Assembly (NCBI RefSeq): GCF_022496765.1
Contig: NZ_VANV01000010.1
Span: forward strand, 124,001-188,000
Direction of reading: 5' to 3'
Length of the DNA stretch: 64,000 nucleotides
DNA from: Acidaminobacter sp. JC074
Lineage (GTDB): Bacteria; Bacillota; Clostridia; Peptostreptococcales; Acidaminobacteraceae
Shown here: piece by piece, positions 7,645 through 16,551 of the stretch
How the letters are laid out: the number at the start of each line of letters is the position of its first letter
Numbering within the stretch: the first letter of the stretch is position 1
Program-made: the position numbers and the translations under genes
Notes under the pieces: generated by a model
What the model saw: the letters and a program-made list of their open reading frames with translations, nothing else
The model's database searches: none
What the model was told of the DNA's origin: nothing

Positions 7645-10371
7645 TTAATTTCCTTCTAAAATCTGATTTAATTGATTGAGTACCGACTCAATTTCTTCCA
7701 TGTTAGACTTTGTATCATTAAACAATAAGGTCAGTTCTTGGATGAGTCTTTTAACTTCTGGTGATAACTCACTTGCATCAATGTCAATTGTAAAGGTTGA
7801 TTGATCAAATACCTTCCTTAGGGCGGTATCTAAGTTTTCTTCCATGACAATGGTATCATTGTAAGCGACGATAACACGTTTCATTTCAGGTAATGAGTTA
7901 GGATTGTTGGCTTCTAAGTAGATCGGTTCAATGTATAAAAGTGAATCCTCTACTGGTACAACAATCATGTTACCTCTTAAGACATTGGATCCTTCTTGAC
8001 CCCAAAGTGTAAATTGAGGTGAAATGGTTGAATCTTGATCAATTCTTGACTCAATCATCATAGGACCTTGAATGGTCTTGTCTTTTGGAAACTTGTATAT
8101 ATATAATTTACCATAATTGTCACCATCATTTCTAGCTACAAATAAAGAGGTCATATTGGCTTTCTCTTTAGGTGTATAAGGAACGATAAGGGCAAATTCT
8201 TCAGTTTCTGAATCCGGCAACTTAAACATAACATAGTTTGATTCTATTGGTTGATCAAGGTCAATGTACTTCTCATTGGCAATATCCCAAACATCTTCAC
8301 CGTTATAGAATACTTCAGGATTGTCTACATGATATGATCTGTAAACAGAAGACTGAAGGTTAAAGAAGTCTTGAGGATATTTGATATGTGCCTTTAAGCC
8401 TGTAGGAAAATCCTCCATTGGCTTAAATAAGTCTGTAAAGATATCGTCATAAGCACTTGTAATAGGATCGTCTTCATCTATGATGTAAAAGTCAGTGGTA
8501 CCATCATAAGCATCAACAACAACTTTAACAGAGTTTCTGATATAGTTAACAGGTTTGTTCTTAAAGGTTGTCAGCTGTGAATATGGGTAGTAGCGACTGG
8601 TTGTATAAGCGTCGATGATCCAGTAGAGGTGACCGTCCTCTTGGTTAAGAACCATATAAGGATTTTGGTCATACTCTAAAAACGGTGCAATTTTCTTTAC
8701 TCTGTCTTGAATATTTCTGTATAAGATAATCTTACTTTCATCTGTAACAACAGATGAAACAAATAATTTCATACTGGACTCTCTAATAGAGAAGAGGAGT
8801 CTGTTGAAACCATTAAGTGATAAACCGGCGTCACCTTCATATCTCGTTGTTTTATTGTCTGATCCTGAAGGATAATCGAACTCATCTTCATTGGTGTTCA
8901 CTACCACATATCTATCAGGGAGTTCACCAAAGTAGATTTCTGGACGGTTAACAACCAAGCTAGATTCACTTACCGGTGGTATGTTTTTCAGTAAGAGTTT
9001 TGGTTGACCTTCTTCAGTTACTTCGTTAACTGGTGACATAACGATACCATAACCATGGGTATACTTTAAGTGTTTGTTAATCCAAGTTTTAGCCTGTTCA
9101 CTTAAGTTTTCCTGGTTGAGTTCACGGGCTGATATAAAGACTTGACGATACTCGCCATCGATCACATATCTGTCTAAGTCAAGGCCTTGGAAAGAGTAAT
9201 ACAGACGAATACCTTGAATTTGATTGTATGTCTGCTGCAAAGGTCTTGCATCATTGATACGGATGTTTTTAATGGTATTGTCATTTTCTAATATATCTTC
9301 CCATGTAAGGGTTTGTTCTAAAAGGAAATCTTCCTTTTTCACTTCTTCGAGGCCAAAAGCCTGCTGGGTATGCTCAATATTGTATTCTAGATATTCTTTT
9401 TCCTTGTTGATTTCATCTGGTTCAACAATAAGCTGTTGGACGATTAAGGCTGTTATGGAACCTATGATACCAATAGATACTAATACCACTGGCACGGCAA
9501 TCGCCAATTTGGTTTTGCCTTTTAGCAGGGCAAATGCAAATAAGCCCGATGAAATTAGTGTTGCCACGCTTAAGACTCTGTATAAGATTAAAGTGACATG
9601 GATATCTGTATAAGATGCACCATAGGCAACCCCTCTTGTTGAGTACATAAGCTCATAACCTTTAAGGTAATATCTAAAGCTGAAGAGCAAGAGGGTAATG
9701 AGGCCAAGATAGGCGACTCTCTTGACTGCAGCTTTTGTGACTTCGTTTCTTAAAACTTCTGCTAACCTTTGTTGTGGGTTGATGTAGTGAATGTCTGCAG
9801 ATTTGTTTTCAGCAGCATGCCTGATGGTCATGATGATGATAAAAAAGATGATGGTTACAAATACCAGCAAGAACATGATCATAATCAAACTTGCGAGTAC
9901 TTGTTCATAAAACGGTAATTTAAATACATAAAAGCCTATATCTTTATTAAAGATTGGGTCTTTTATTCCGAATACTTCATGACTTAAAAATAGTCTCAGC
10001 TTAATCCAAATACTGTTGCTGATGATTAAACTTACAAAAAAACCGAAGATACTAGTAAAGGCGATCATAGCTCTATGAATATTTTTGTCTGCATTGGCAT
10101 TATAAAATATATGGGCTGCATGATAATACTGTCTTTTTAACTGTTTAAGATAAACAAATAAACCTATTGCAATTAACAACGTTAAAGGCACAATTATTAA
10201 GACTTCAGTTTTTACTTTTACTAGAAATGTTTGAATGTAACTGTTAAATTTAAACCATTGATAATTTGTTATAAAATCTGTAAGTGATTTAAGGCCGCTA
10301 AAAAGGAAGCCAATTAGTAATAAGCCACCAAATCCGACCATGCTCCATTGATTACTTTTTCTTTGATCCAT
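7645..10371 (-). CDS. UPF0182 family large membrane protein
   Basis: The protein has 908 aa from ATG 10371, which is preceded by GGAGGTG; a longer frame to 10416 lacks a ribosome site and would include the promoter. The N-terminal ~320 residues contain about seven hydrophobic helices. The remainder is a large, probably extracytoplasmic domain of the UPF0182/COG1615 family (YLEYNIEHTQQAFGL, TWEDILENDNTIKNIR, YGIVMSPVNEV), ending in an acidic helical tail. The function of the family is unknown. It is the first gene of a two-gene transcript with the SRAP protein. The family assignment is confident. Confidence 0.92.
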   Translation of the reverse strand: MDQRKSNQWSMVGFGGLLLIGFLFSGLKSLTDFITNYQWFKFNSYIQTFLVKVKTEVLIIVPLTLLIAIGLFVYLKQLKRQYYHAAHIFYNANADKNIHRAMIAFTSIFGFFVSLIISNSIWIKLRLFLSHEVFGIKDPIFNKDIGFYVFKLPFYEQVLASLIMIMFLLVFVTIIFFIIIMTIRHAAENKSADIHYINPQQRLAEVLRNEVTKAAVKRVAYLGLITLLLFSFRYYLKGYELMYSTRGVAYGASYTDIHVTLILYRVLSVATLISSGLFAFALLKGKTKLAIAVPVVLVSIGIIGSITALIVQQLIVEPDEINKEKEYLEYNIEHTQQAFGLEEVKKEDFLLEQTLTWEDILENDNTIKNIRINDARPLQQTYNQIQGIRLYYSFQGLDLDRYVIDGEYRQVFISARELNQENLSEQAKTWINKHLKYTHGYGIVMSPVNEVTEEGQPKLLLKNIPPVSESSLVVNRPEIYFGELPDRYVVVNTNEDEFDYPSGSDNKTTRYEGDAGLSLNGFNRLLFSIRESSMKLFVSSVVTDESKIILYRNIQDRVKKIAPFLEYDQNPYMVLNQEDGHLYWIIDAYTTSRYYPYSQLTTFKNKPVNYIRNSVKVVVDAYDGTTDFYIIDEDDPITSAYDDIFTDLFKPMEDFPTGLKAHIKYPQDFFNLQSSVYRSYHVDNPEVFYNGEDVWDIANEKYIDLDQPIESNYVMFKLPDSETEEFALIVPYTPKEKANMTSLFVARNDGDNYGKLYIYKFPKDKTIQGPMMIESRIDQDSTISPQFTLWGQEGSNVLRGNMIVVPVEDSLLYIEPIYLEANNPNSLPEMKRVIVAYNDTIVMEENLDTALRKVFDQSTFTIDIDASELSPEVKRLIQELTLLFNDTKSNMEEIESVLNQLNQILEGN

Positions 10372-10387
10372 AAAACACCTCCAACTT

Positions 10388-10416
10388 ATTATAAAAATAC
10401 CCAGAGAATGATACAA
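10388..10416 (-). promoter_or_regulatory. Promoter of the UPF0182-SRAP transcript
   Basis: Reading the minus strand, TTGTAT (10416-10411), a 17-base spacer and a perfect TATAAT (10393-10388) lie just upstream of the ribosome site. The divergent oxidoreductase gene begins 25 bases beyond, so the two promoters must overlap. Confidence 0.7.
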
Positions 10417-10440
10417 TAAACTAAGAGAAAGGGAGTTTTT

Positions 10441-11838
10441 ATGTATGATTTTATAATTATTGGCGCTGGTGTCGTTGGCGCTGCCATAGCAAGAAGATTG
10501 AGTGCTTACGACTGTAAGCTTGCTCTGATAGAAAAAGAAGAGGATGTATCTTTAGGTGCATCTAAAGCCAACAGTGGTATTGTCCACGGTGGTTATGCCG
10601 GTAAATATGGTACTTTGAAAGGACAACTATGCATCAAGGGTAATCTCATGTTTGATAAGCTGAATGAAGAGCTTAACTTTGGCTTTAAGAGAATTGGTGG
10701 GATCGTACTAGGTTTTAGTGAAGATGATTTAGAGATTTTAAAGAAGCAACAGGACAATAGTATAAAAGTTGGTCAAACAGATATTAGAATGCTTTCTAAA
10801 GAAGAGGTATATGATTTAGAACCAAATCTGGCTGAAGGTGTCACATGTGGTATGTATGTACCTTCTATTGGTATTACTTCTCCATATGAAATGACCATCG
10901 CACTCGTTGAAAATGCCCTAGATAATGGTCTTGACCTATTCTTGGGTCATGAAGTTAAAGAAATTAGCTGTAATGATCACTTTGTTGTAACAACCAACAA
11001 GGGCAGTCTAAAAGGTAAGTTTATCATCAATGCAGCCGGTCTTGGATCTGGATTAATTAATGATATGCTTGGCAATCATGAACTGACCATCCACCCTAGA
11101 AGGGGCCAGTATGTTTTATTTGGAAAAGATCAAAATAAGTTGAATCATGTGCTTTTTCAAACACCGACTGAAAAAGGCAAAGGGGTTCTTGTTACTCAGA
11201 CTGTACATGGCAATCTTATGATAGGACCTGATGCAGAGGACTTGATGGATGAGGTATCAACAGATACATCAGAAGAAAGATTGAAAAATATTTTAAAGCT
11301 GGCAGAGAAAACATATGACGCCTTTAATGTAAAAAGAGCACTCACAACATTTTCTGGCATTAGAGCCATGAGCCACAATAAGGATTTTTTTATTAAATAT
11401 GTTCATGATCATGCCATTACGGTGGGTGGTATTGATTCGCCAGGTCTTACATCATCGCCAGCCATTGCTGACTATGTACTAGACTTGATCTTAAGTAAAC
11501 ATGAACTAACACTAAAATCAGATTTCAATCCTATTAGAAATAGCTATTACAGCATTCCTAATGATCAAGTTATTTGCCTATGTGAACAACAAGGACAGTC
11601 TAGGATAGAAGCTTGTCTTGAGGGACCTATAGAAATCAAAACGACAGATGGCGTAAAAAGGCGCATTAGAGCTGGAATGGGTAACTGCCAAGGTAAAAGG
11701 TGTGAAGCTGGCGTTAGAAAAATGATTGCAGATCATCATCAAATGGATGAGAAAGATGTTTTAAAACGAACTGAAAGAAGGATGCCAAAGCGTGTGCCGA
11801 TTGAAATGATTAGAAATTTTAATCTAGATTATAAGTAA
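10441..11838 (+). CDS. NAD(P)/FAD-dependent oxidoreductase with C-terminal [2Fe-2S] domain
   Basis: The 465-aa protein has an N-terminal dinucleotide-binding motif IIGAGVVGAAIARRLS (residues 6-21) and a DAO/LhgO-GlpA-like fold (ASKANSGIVHGGY, HPRRGQYVLF, VGGIDSPGLTSSPAIADYV). From about residue 375 there is a BFD-like [2Fe-2S] domain with ligands in ICLCE and GNCQGKRC. This architecture is typical of the GlpA/LhgO-like subunits of anaerobic glycerol-3-phosphate or 2-hydroxyacid dehydrogenases. The usual partners (a second FAD subunit and a small DUF1667 protein) are not adjacent, so the substrate is open. Ribosome site AAAGGGAG precedes ATG 10441. Confidence 0.88.
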   Translation: MYDFIIIGAGVVGAAIARRLSAYDCKLALIEKEEDVSLGASKANSGIVHGGYAGKYGTLKGQLCIKGNLMFDKLNEELNFGFKRIGGIVLGFSEDDLEILKKQQDNSIKVGQTDIRMLSKEEVYDLEPNLAEGVTCGMYVPSIGITSPYEMTIALVENALDNGLDLFLGHEVKEISCNDHFVVTTNKGSLKGKFIINAAGLGSGLINDMLGNHELTIHPRRGQYVLFGKDQNKLNHVLFQTPTEKGKGVLVTQTVHGNLMIGPDAEDLMDEVSTDTSEERLKNILKLAEKTYDAFNVKRALTTFSGIRAMSHNKDFFIKYVHDHAITVGGIDSPGLTSSPAIADYVLDLILSKHELTLKSDFNPIRNSYYSIPNDQVICLCEQQGQSRIEACLEGPIEIKTTDGVKRRIRAGMGNCQGKRCEAGVRKMIADHHQMDEKDVLKRTERRMPKRVPIEMIRNFNLDYK

Positions 11839-11979
11839 AATCAAGGTTTAGTAAGAGATGATCGTGGATTTTGTTACCTGCCAAGTTTTAATGTCATGTG
11901 ATTAAAGTTAATTAAAAAGGTCAAAATTGGGTATGAATAAATATGTGGAAAAAAACTCTTGAAGGATAGGGAGGTCCTG

Positions 11980-14196
11980 ATGTTTCATAAGACTTTTAAG
12001 GTGGTATTGATACTGGTTATGATACTTGCGCTGAGTGTGACATCTTTTGCTGGTAACAATATCTGGGCGATTATAAGTGAAGCAGGTGAGTATGAACAAG
12101 CAGGTGAGCTTTCAAAGGCTTTACCTTTATGGCTTGACATTATTGCATATTTTGATGAGCAAGTTGCAGATGAAGGCAATCATACTAATTTAGCCATTTT
12201 TTCTAAGAAAGTTGGGCTTTACTATGACAGTGTCAAGCAGTATGATTTGGCTGTTCAGTATTATGAAAAAGAAAATGAACACTGGCTTGCTATAAACAAA
12301 CCTTGGGGTGCCGAAGACATGCTGAGGGCTGATGAAATTAGAACCGTATTCGAGTATTACGTAGAAGTCGATACAAAAAAAGAGGCTTTAGAGAAGTATG
12401 AACCTGAGTCAGGTGTTTATCTGGGCATTTACTCAGAAAATGATAAAAAAATAGGTCAGGATTTTTCTCTTACAAAGGATGTCTATGGTGACCATGCCAT
12501 GTACATTCTCTATCAAAACTGGAATCAATATATTTCTTATGGTTCAAAAGAATATGCCATTGACCTTAAGTTGGCTGAAAAGATGAAAGATCAAGGTGCT
12601 GGCTTTCATGTGGCTATGAATGCCATGTCTGGTTTAGACAGTGTTGTTGAAAATGACTGGATTATTCAGTGGGCAAAAGAAGCGGAAGCACTTGATATGC
12701 CAATCTTCTTAAGATTTTTAGGGGAAATGAATGGTGACTGGGTACCTTGGAATGGTAATCCTGAGCTCTATAAAGAAAAGTTTAAACTTGTTCATGACAT
12801 TATGGATCAATATGCCCCTAATGTTGTTATGGTTTGGACGCCGAATGATGTGCCTGTAGAAGATCCAAATGGCATTAGAATAGAAGATTATTATCCTGGT
12901 GATGAATATGTAGACTGGGTTGGCGTCAACTTCTATACGGATTTTTATAACAGTGGTAACACCGAGGGTCCAAACAACATGCTTGCAAATCCCTTATCAA
13001 AACTGGATTATGTATATGATTTATATGCTGATAAAAAGCCAATTATGATTGGTGAAACTGGGATTGCTCATTTTTCAATTCCAAACCAAATGGATTTGAC
13101 AACTTGGGCAAATGCAAATCTTAAAAAGTTTTATGCCCAGCTACCGATTAAGTATCCTAGAGTGAAAGCCATTAACTATTTTTCTTTAAATCAAGCCAAT
13201 GACAACTACCTTGTCGGCAACAGGTGGTCCAATTATGCTTTATCAGAAAATGAAGTCATTCAAGAAACTTATAAAACTTTGATAGACAATCCTTATTATC
13301 TTGGAAATATGGAAGAAAGTTATGACAAAACTTATGTAGAAATGCCTGTTCATGAAATGAAAGAACAGGAGGCTGTAACTTTTTATATTAAGATCACAGA
13401 CTTTACTATTTCAAAAGTTGAGTTTTATGGTAATGGTGTTTTACTAGAAACGGATACCGAGTTACCATTTAGCTTGGAAACTGATTTTTCTAAGATTGAC
13501 GAGCTGACGCTTAAGGTTTACGATTTTAAAGGTCTCCTTTCTTCTGAACGAGTATTAGATTTAAATGCTCCAGCACCTCAAGAAGAAACACCACAAGGCA
13601 AGATTGTCTTTTATGAGCCTTTTGTTGAGGGCTATGATGATATGAGTTTTAGACCTAATCAAGCGATAACCCGTGCAGAACTTGCAGCCATGTTATCAAG
13701 AGTAATTGGCGGAGAAGAAAAAGACTATCCTGTAGCTTTTAACGATTTAGAGGATCACTGGTCAAATCATCATGTGGCTAAACTTTCTGAGCTAGGTATT
13801 ATCAGTGGTTATGAAGATGGTACTTTTAGACCGGATCAAAGGGTTACGAAATCAGAACTGGCTGCAGTCTTTGCAAATTATGTTTATTATGCAAACAAGC
13901 CTTACGTAAGTTTCTATAGTCAATCTATCAATGATTTAGATGACAACCACTGGGCGGTTTATGCAATTAGAAAGTTTGTTGATACAGAGATATTCAAGCT
14001 AGAAGATATGAACTTTAATCCTGAAGATAATGTTTTAAGAAAAGATGTTGTATATATGCTCAATCGATTATCTGGTAGAACGGTTGAAGGTGGAGACACT
14101 GACTTTATTGATCTTGATATGGACCATGACTACTACGATGAAATCAGAGCGGCAACCACAAGACAAGTGAAGAAGTATGATCTAAATGATCAATAA
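11980..14196 (+). CDS. Secreted GH26-like glycoside hydrolase with TPR and SLH domains
   Basis: The protein has 738 aa from ATG 11980 (ribosome site AGGGAGG; the upstream TTG frame is ignored). A signal peptide ends near SFAGNN. Residues ~30-115 look like TPR helices (YEQAGELSKALPLW, YDLAVQYYEKE). A GH26/beta-mannanase-like barrel follows: FLRFLGEMNGDWVPW carries the acid/base Glu (about E249) and IMIGETGIA the nucleophile (about E359). After a short Ig-like linker, three SLH repeats (GYDDMSFRPNQAITRAELA, GYEDGTFRPDQRVTKSELA, and a diverged third) anchor it to the cell wall. It should cleave beta-mannan or a related glycan at the cell surface. The His normally preceding the acid/base Glu in GH26 is Gly here, so specificity may differ. 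Confidence 0.82.
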   Translation: MFHKTFKVVLILVMILALSVTSFAGNNIWAIISEAGEYEQAGELSKALPLWLDIIAYFDEQVADEGNHTNLAIFSKKVGLYYDSVKQYDLAVQYYEKENEHWLAINKPWGAEDMLRADEIRTVFEYYVEVDTKKEALEKYEPESGVYLGIYSENDKKIGQDFSLTKDVYGDHAMYILYQNWNQYISYGSKEYAIDLKLAEKMKDQGAGFHVAMNAMSGLDSVVENDWIIQWAKEAEALDMPIFLRFLGEMNGDWVPWNGNPELYKEKFKLVHDIMDQYAPNVVMVWTPNDVPVEDPNGIRIEDYYPGDEYVDWVGVNFYTDFYNSGNTEGPNNMLANPLSKLDYVYDLYADKKPIMIGETGIAHFSIPNQMDLTTWANANLKKFYAQLPIKYPRVKAINYFSLNQANDNYLVGNRWSNYALSENEVIQETYKTLIDNPYYLGNMEESYDKTYVEMPVHEMKEQEAVTFYIKITDFTISKVEFYGNGVLLETDTELPFSLETDFSKIDELTLKVYDFKGLLSSERVLDLNAPAPQEETPQGKIVFYEPFVEGYDDMSFRPNQAITRAELAAMLSRVIGGEEKDYPVAFNDLEDHWSNHHVAKLSELGIISGYEDGTFRPDQRVTKSELAAVFANYVYYANKPYVSFYSQSINDLDDNHWAVYAIRKFVDTEIFKLEDMNFNPEDNVLRKDVVYMLNRLSGRTVEGGDTDFIDLDMDHDYYDEIRAATTRQVKKYDLNDQ

Positions 14197-14201
14197 AAAA
14201 G

Positions 14202-14223
14202 AGACTGTGAGCAATCACAGTCT
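14202..14223. terminator. Bidirectional terminator with GCAA tetraloop
   Basis: A perfect 9-bp stem AGACTGTGA / TCACAGTCT closes a GCAA loop between convergent genes. The minus-strand reading is followed by TTTTTT and is the stronger direction. Confidence 0.9.
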
Positions 14224-14663
14224 TATATTTTATCTAATTCAGATGCCGCGTATGAACGGTTGCCTTCATCTTCGATAAATGGCAGGCCATCATAAGCTTT
14301 CTTTTTGTAATCTTCCCATTTGCTATCACCAAGAAGTTTATAAGCATTAGCCATAGCTTCATAAGCAAATACTAAATCGAAATCTTTGATGTCATTATCT
14401 ATACAAATCTTTAAACAAGCATTGGCATGATAAAGTGCTTGCTCACCTTTTCCAAGTAAGAAGTAAACTTTTGAGATTTGCCATTCACCTCTTTCGAAGT
14501 TAAGTGGTTCACCTACTTGACCCCATAAAAATCTAGAAGCATGTGCTGTATGAATCATGTTCAAGTCGTCTTCCGCGCTGCGATCTGTCATATCGATATA
14601 GTCCCATGTTTTGTTAAAACAATCAATGGCTTGTTTCTTTTGAAATTCTTTTAAGTTTTCCAT
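14223..14663 (-). CDS. TPR-like helical protein of unknown function
   Basis: This 146-aa protein is entirely helical in appearance, with TPR-like spacing (WQISKVYFLLGKGEQALYHA and FAYEAMANAYKLLGDSKWED). It has no signal peptide or catalytic motif. ATG 14663 follows GGAGGAGGAC. It is divergently transcribed from an HTH-TPR regulator with only about 70 bases between the starts, and ends at the shared terminator. The pairing suggests that the regulator controls it or that the two proteins interact through their TPR surfaces; neither can be shown from sequence. Confidence 0.75.
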   Translation of the reverse strand: MENLKEFQKKQAIDCFNKTWDYIDMTDRSAEDDLNMIHTAHASRFLWGQVGEPLNFERGEWQISKVYFLLGKGEQALYHANACLKICIDNDIKDFDLVFAYEAMANAYKLLGDSKWEDYKKKAYDGLPFIEDEGNRSYAASELDKI

Positions 14664-14733
14664 AATGTCCTCCTCCGTAATTTAATTCTATATGTGTTAT
14701 AATAAAAAAGCAATGGACATGAATGGACATGGG

Positions 14734-15846
14734 ATGGAAACATATAAAATAGATAAAAATAAATTAAAAGAAAAAATTGAATATACAGGGATGAAACAGT
14801 CTTTACTTGCTCATAAAGTCGGTGTCAGTGAAAAGACCATATCTCGCTGGGTAACTGGCAAGGTCTTTTTTGTTAAGTATCATAATTTAGAAGCCTTAAG
14901 TCACGCCCTTAATTGTCATAAAGATGATCTTTTAGAGGACAGAGATACTGGCCTTATTCACACACTTATTGAAGAAGAACTTCTGGAAAAACTATCACCA
15001 TATGATAATTTCGAGATGGTTGAACAGATATTTCTGCATGCCTTCAACGACAGACTAGATGAAAAGACAAAGTGTAGGGCTTATTTGGTGCTTGCTAATG
15101 CCAATTGGAAGAACAAGAAATACCCACTTGCACTTTCTTATTTAGACAAGGTTTCTAAGTGTGCTGAATCTTTAAAAGATGAGAGCATCTGGTTTGAATA
15201 CTACTATCAATTGGGTACAATAGAATCAATTAAAGGAGAACAGAAGTCCTATGAAACTTTAGTTAAAGCCTTTGACTTAAGAGCGCATGCTAGGTCACCT
15301 CTTCTAATTGGTAAGCTTTCAAATAATCTATCTATGATGTATAGGGAGATGGGGGACTTGGAAATGGCCTTAAGTTACATGGAGGAAGCTTATCGCTATT
15401 TCGAAATTGCAGAGAAATACTATAATTTAAGTATTGCCTGTCAAGGTATGATGACCATTTATAATGAGCTGAAGGCTTATGAACAAGTTCTCAAGTATGG
15501 TCAACTTGGTAAGTATTTTTCTAATAAGGCATCTTATGATCAAGGATACGACAATGTACTCTTATATGAAATCCTAGCCTTGTTTGAACTGGATAGACCT
15601 ATATCGGATGAACATAAGGCTGTTTTAAGAAAAGTGACAAAAGGTGACTACAAGGACTATTTTGTTTTGGAGTTTGTCTTTATCTACATGATTAGATCCA
15701 AGATGGATTATCTTGATTTGTTTGTAATGTATAAAGAGCATTTGCCAATTTTCGTCAAGGCTATGGTATATAAAGAAATGGGGAAAAAAGAAGAGGCCAA
15801 TGAAATTTTTAAAGCTTTATCTTTCGAAAAAAGATTTATAAATTAA
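14734..15846 (+). CDS. HTH (XRE) regulator with C-terminal TPR domain, RRNPP-like
   Basis: Residues ~5-55 form a Cro/C1-type helix-turn-helix (MKQSLLAHKVGVSEKTISRW). The remaining ~310 residues are repeated helix pairs of TPR type (AYLVLANANWKNKKYPLALSY, KLSNNLSMMYREMGDLEMAL). This layout is that of RRNPP peptide-sensing regulators (PlcR, Rgg), but no signal-peptide gene is evident nearby. The open frame extends to 14692, but a TATAAT at 14698-14703 overlaps that part and is a likely -10 box, so translation must begin downstream; ATG 14713, 14719 or 14734 are possible and 14734 is chosen because the HTH starts right after it. The ribosome site is poor. Confidence 0.75.
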   Translation: METYKIDKNKLKEKIEYTGMKQSLLAHKVGVSEKTISRWVTGKVFFVKYHNLEALSHALNCHKDDLLEDRDTGLIHTLIEEELLEKLSPYDNFEMVEQIFLHAFNDRLDEKTKCRAYLVLANANWKNKKYPLALSYLDKVSKCAESLKDESIWFEYYYQLGTIESIKGEQKSYETLVKAFDLRAHARSPLLIGKLSNNLSMMYREMGDLEMALSYMEEAYRYFEIAEKYYNLSIACQGMMTIYNELKAYEQVLKYGQLGKYFSNKASYDQGYDNVLLYEILALFELDRPISDEHKAVLRKVTKGDYKDYFVLEFVFIYMIRSKMDYLDLFVMYKEHLPIFVKAMVYKEMGKKEEANEIFKALSFEKRFIN

Positions 15847-15903
15847 ATATTGATTTCTACACTTAAGAGGTCTAGAATGGTTATTGTATAGAAAAGAGGA
15901 AAT

Positions 15904-16551
15904 ATGGATAAATATAAGCTATACGAAGAGAGTAAGTTGGTTATAGATTCAATGATGTCACCAAGTGAACCCTTGTCTTCGCTTGAATGGGACTTATCGA
16001 AAACTGCTGTTATCGTAGTAGATATGATCAATGGTTTTGCAAAAGCGGGTGCACTTTATTCTGATAGGGTGGAAGGCATTATAAAAAACAACCTTAAAGT
16101 CTTAGAGACTTATCCTTGTGACCATATTTTCTTATGTGATCATCATCCTGATCATGCAGAGGAGTTTAAGGTGTTTCCAGCTCACTGCATGCATGGTACA
16201 TCAGAAGTAGAAGTTGTAGATGAACTTAAGAAATACAGTGAAAAAGGTCAGGTGATTTTTAAGAACTCTACCAATGGCTTTTTAGAACCAGAGTTTAGAA
16301 GTTGGCTAGAAAAGAGTGATAAAGAAGAGTTTATAATCACTGGCTGCTGCAGTGATTTATGTGTCATGCATTTTGCTTTGTCTTTAAAAACTCATTTTAA
16401 TAGAATAAACAAGAAACATCAAATCGTCGTTGTAGAAAATGCAATCGACACATATGATATAAGTGCCATCCATCATCCTGGCGACTTTATGCATTTAATG
16501 TCTTTAAAGATGATGAAAGATAATGGTATCTTATTAAGGAGAATAGTATGA
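15904..16551 (+). CDS. pncA: Nicotinamidase (isochorismatase-family hydrolase)
   Basis: The 215-aa protein has the triad of the cysteine-hydrolase family: Asp in AVIVVDMINGF (about residue 40), Lys in FKNSTNGF (about 121) and Cys in ITGCCSDLC (about 148-153). The metal-binding histidine cluster of nicotinamidases is visible in DHHPDHAEEF and FPAHCMHGT. It deamidates nicotinamide to nicotinate. The next gene, overlapping by four bases (ATGA), encodes nicotinate phosphoribosyltransferase, so this is a two-step NAD salvage operon. Start ATG 15904 follows AAGAGGAAAT. Confidence 0.92.
   Translation: MDKYKLYEESKLVIDSMMSPSEPLSSLEWDLSKTAVIVVDMINGFAKAGALYSDRVEGIIKNNLKVLETYPCDHIFLCDHHPDHAEEFKVFPAHCMHGTSEVEVVDELKKYSEKGQVIFKNSTNGFLEPEFRSWLEKSDKEEFIITGCCSDLCVMHFALSLKTHFNRINKKHQIVVVENAIDTYDISAIHHPGDFMHLMSLKMMKDNGILLRRIV

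Noticed and set aside
9224-9613. 129-codon frame opposite the UPF0182 gene
   Set aside because: Antisense shadow of a well-supported gene, with low-complexity Ser/Leu-rich composition and no ribosome site.
11839-11979. Possible c-di-GMP riboswitch before the surface hydrolase
   Set aside because: No GEMM-I or GEMM-II conserved bases or stems could be found in the 140-base gap.
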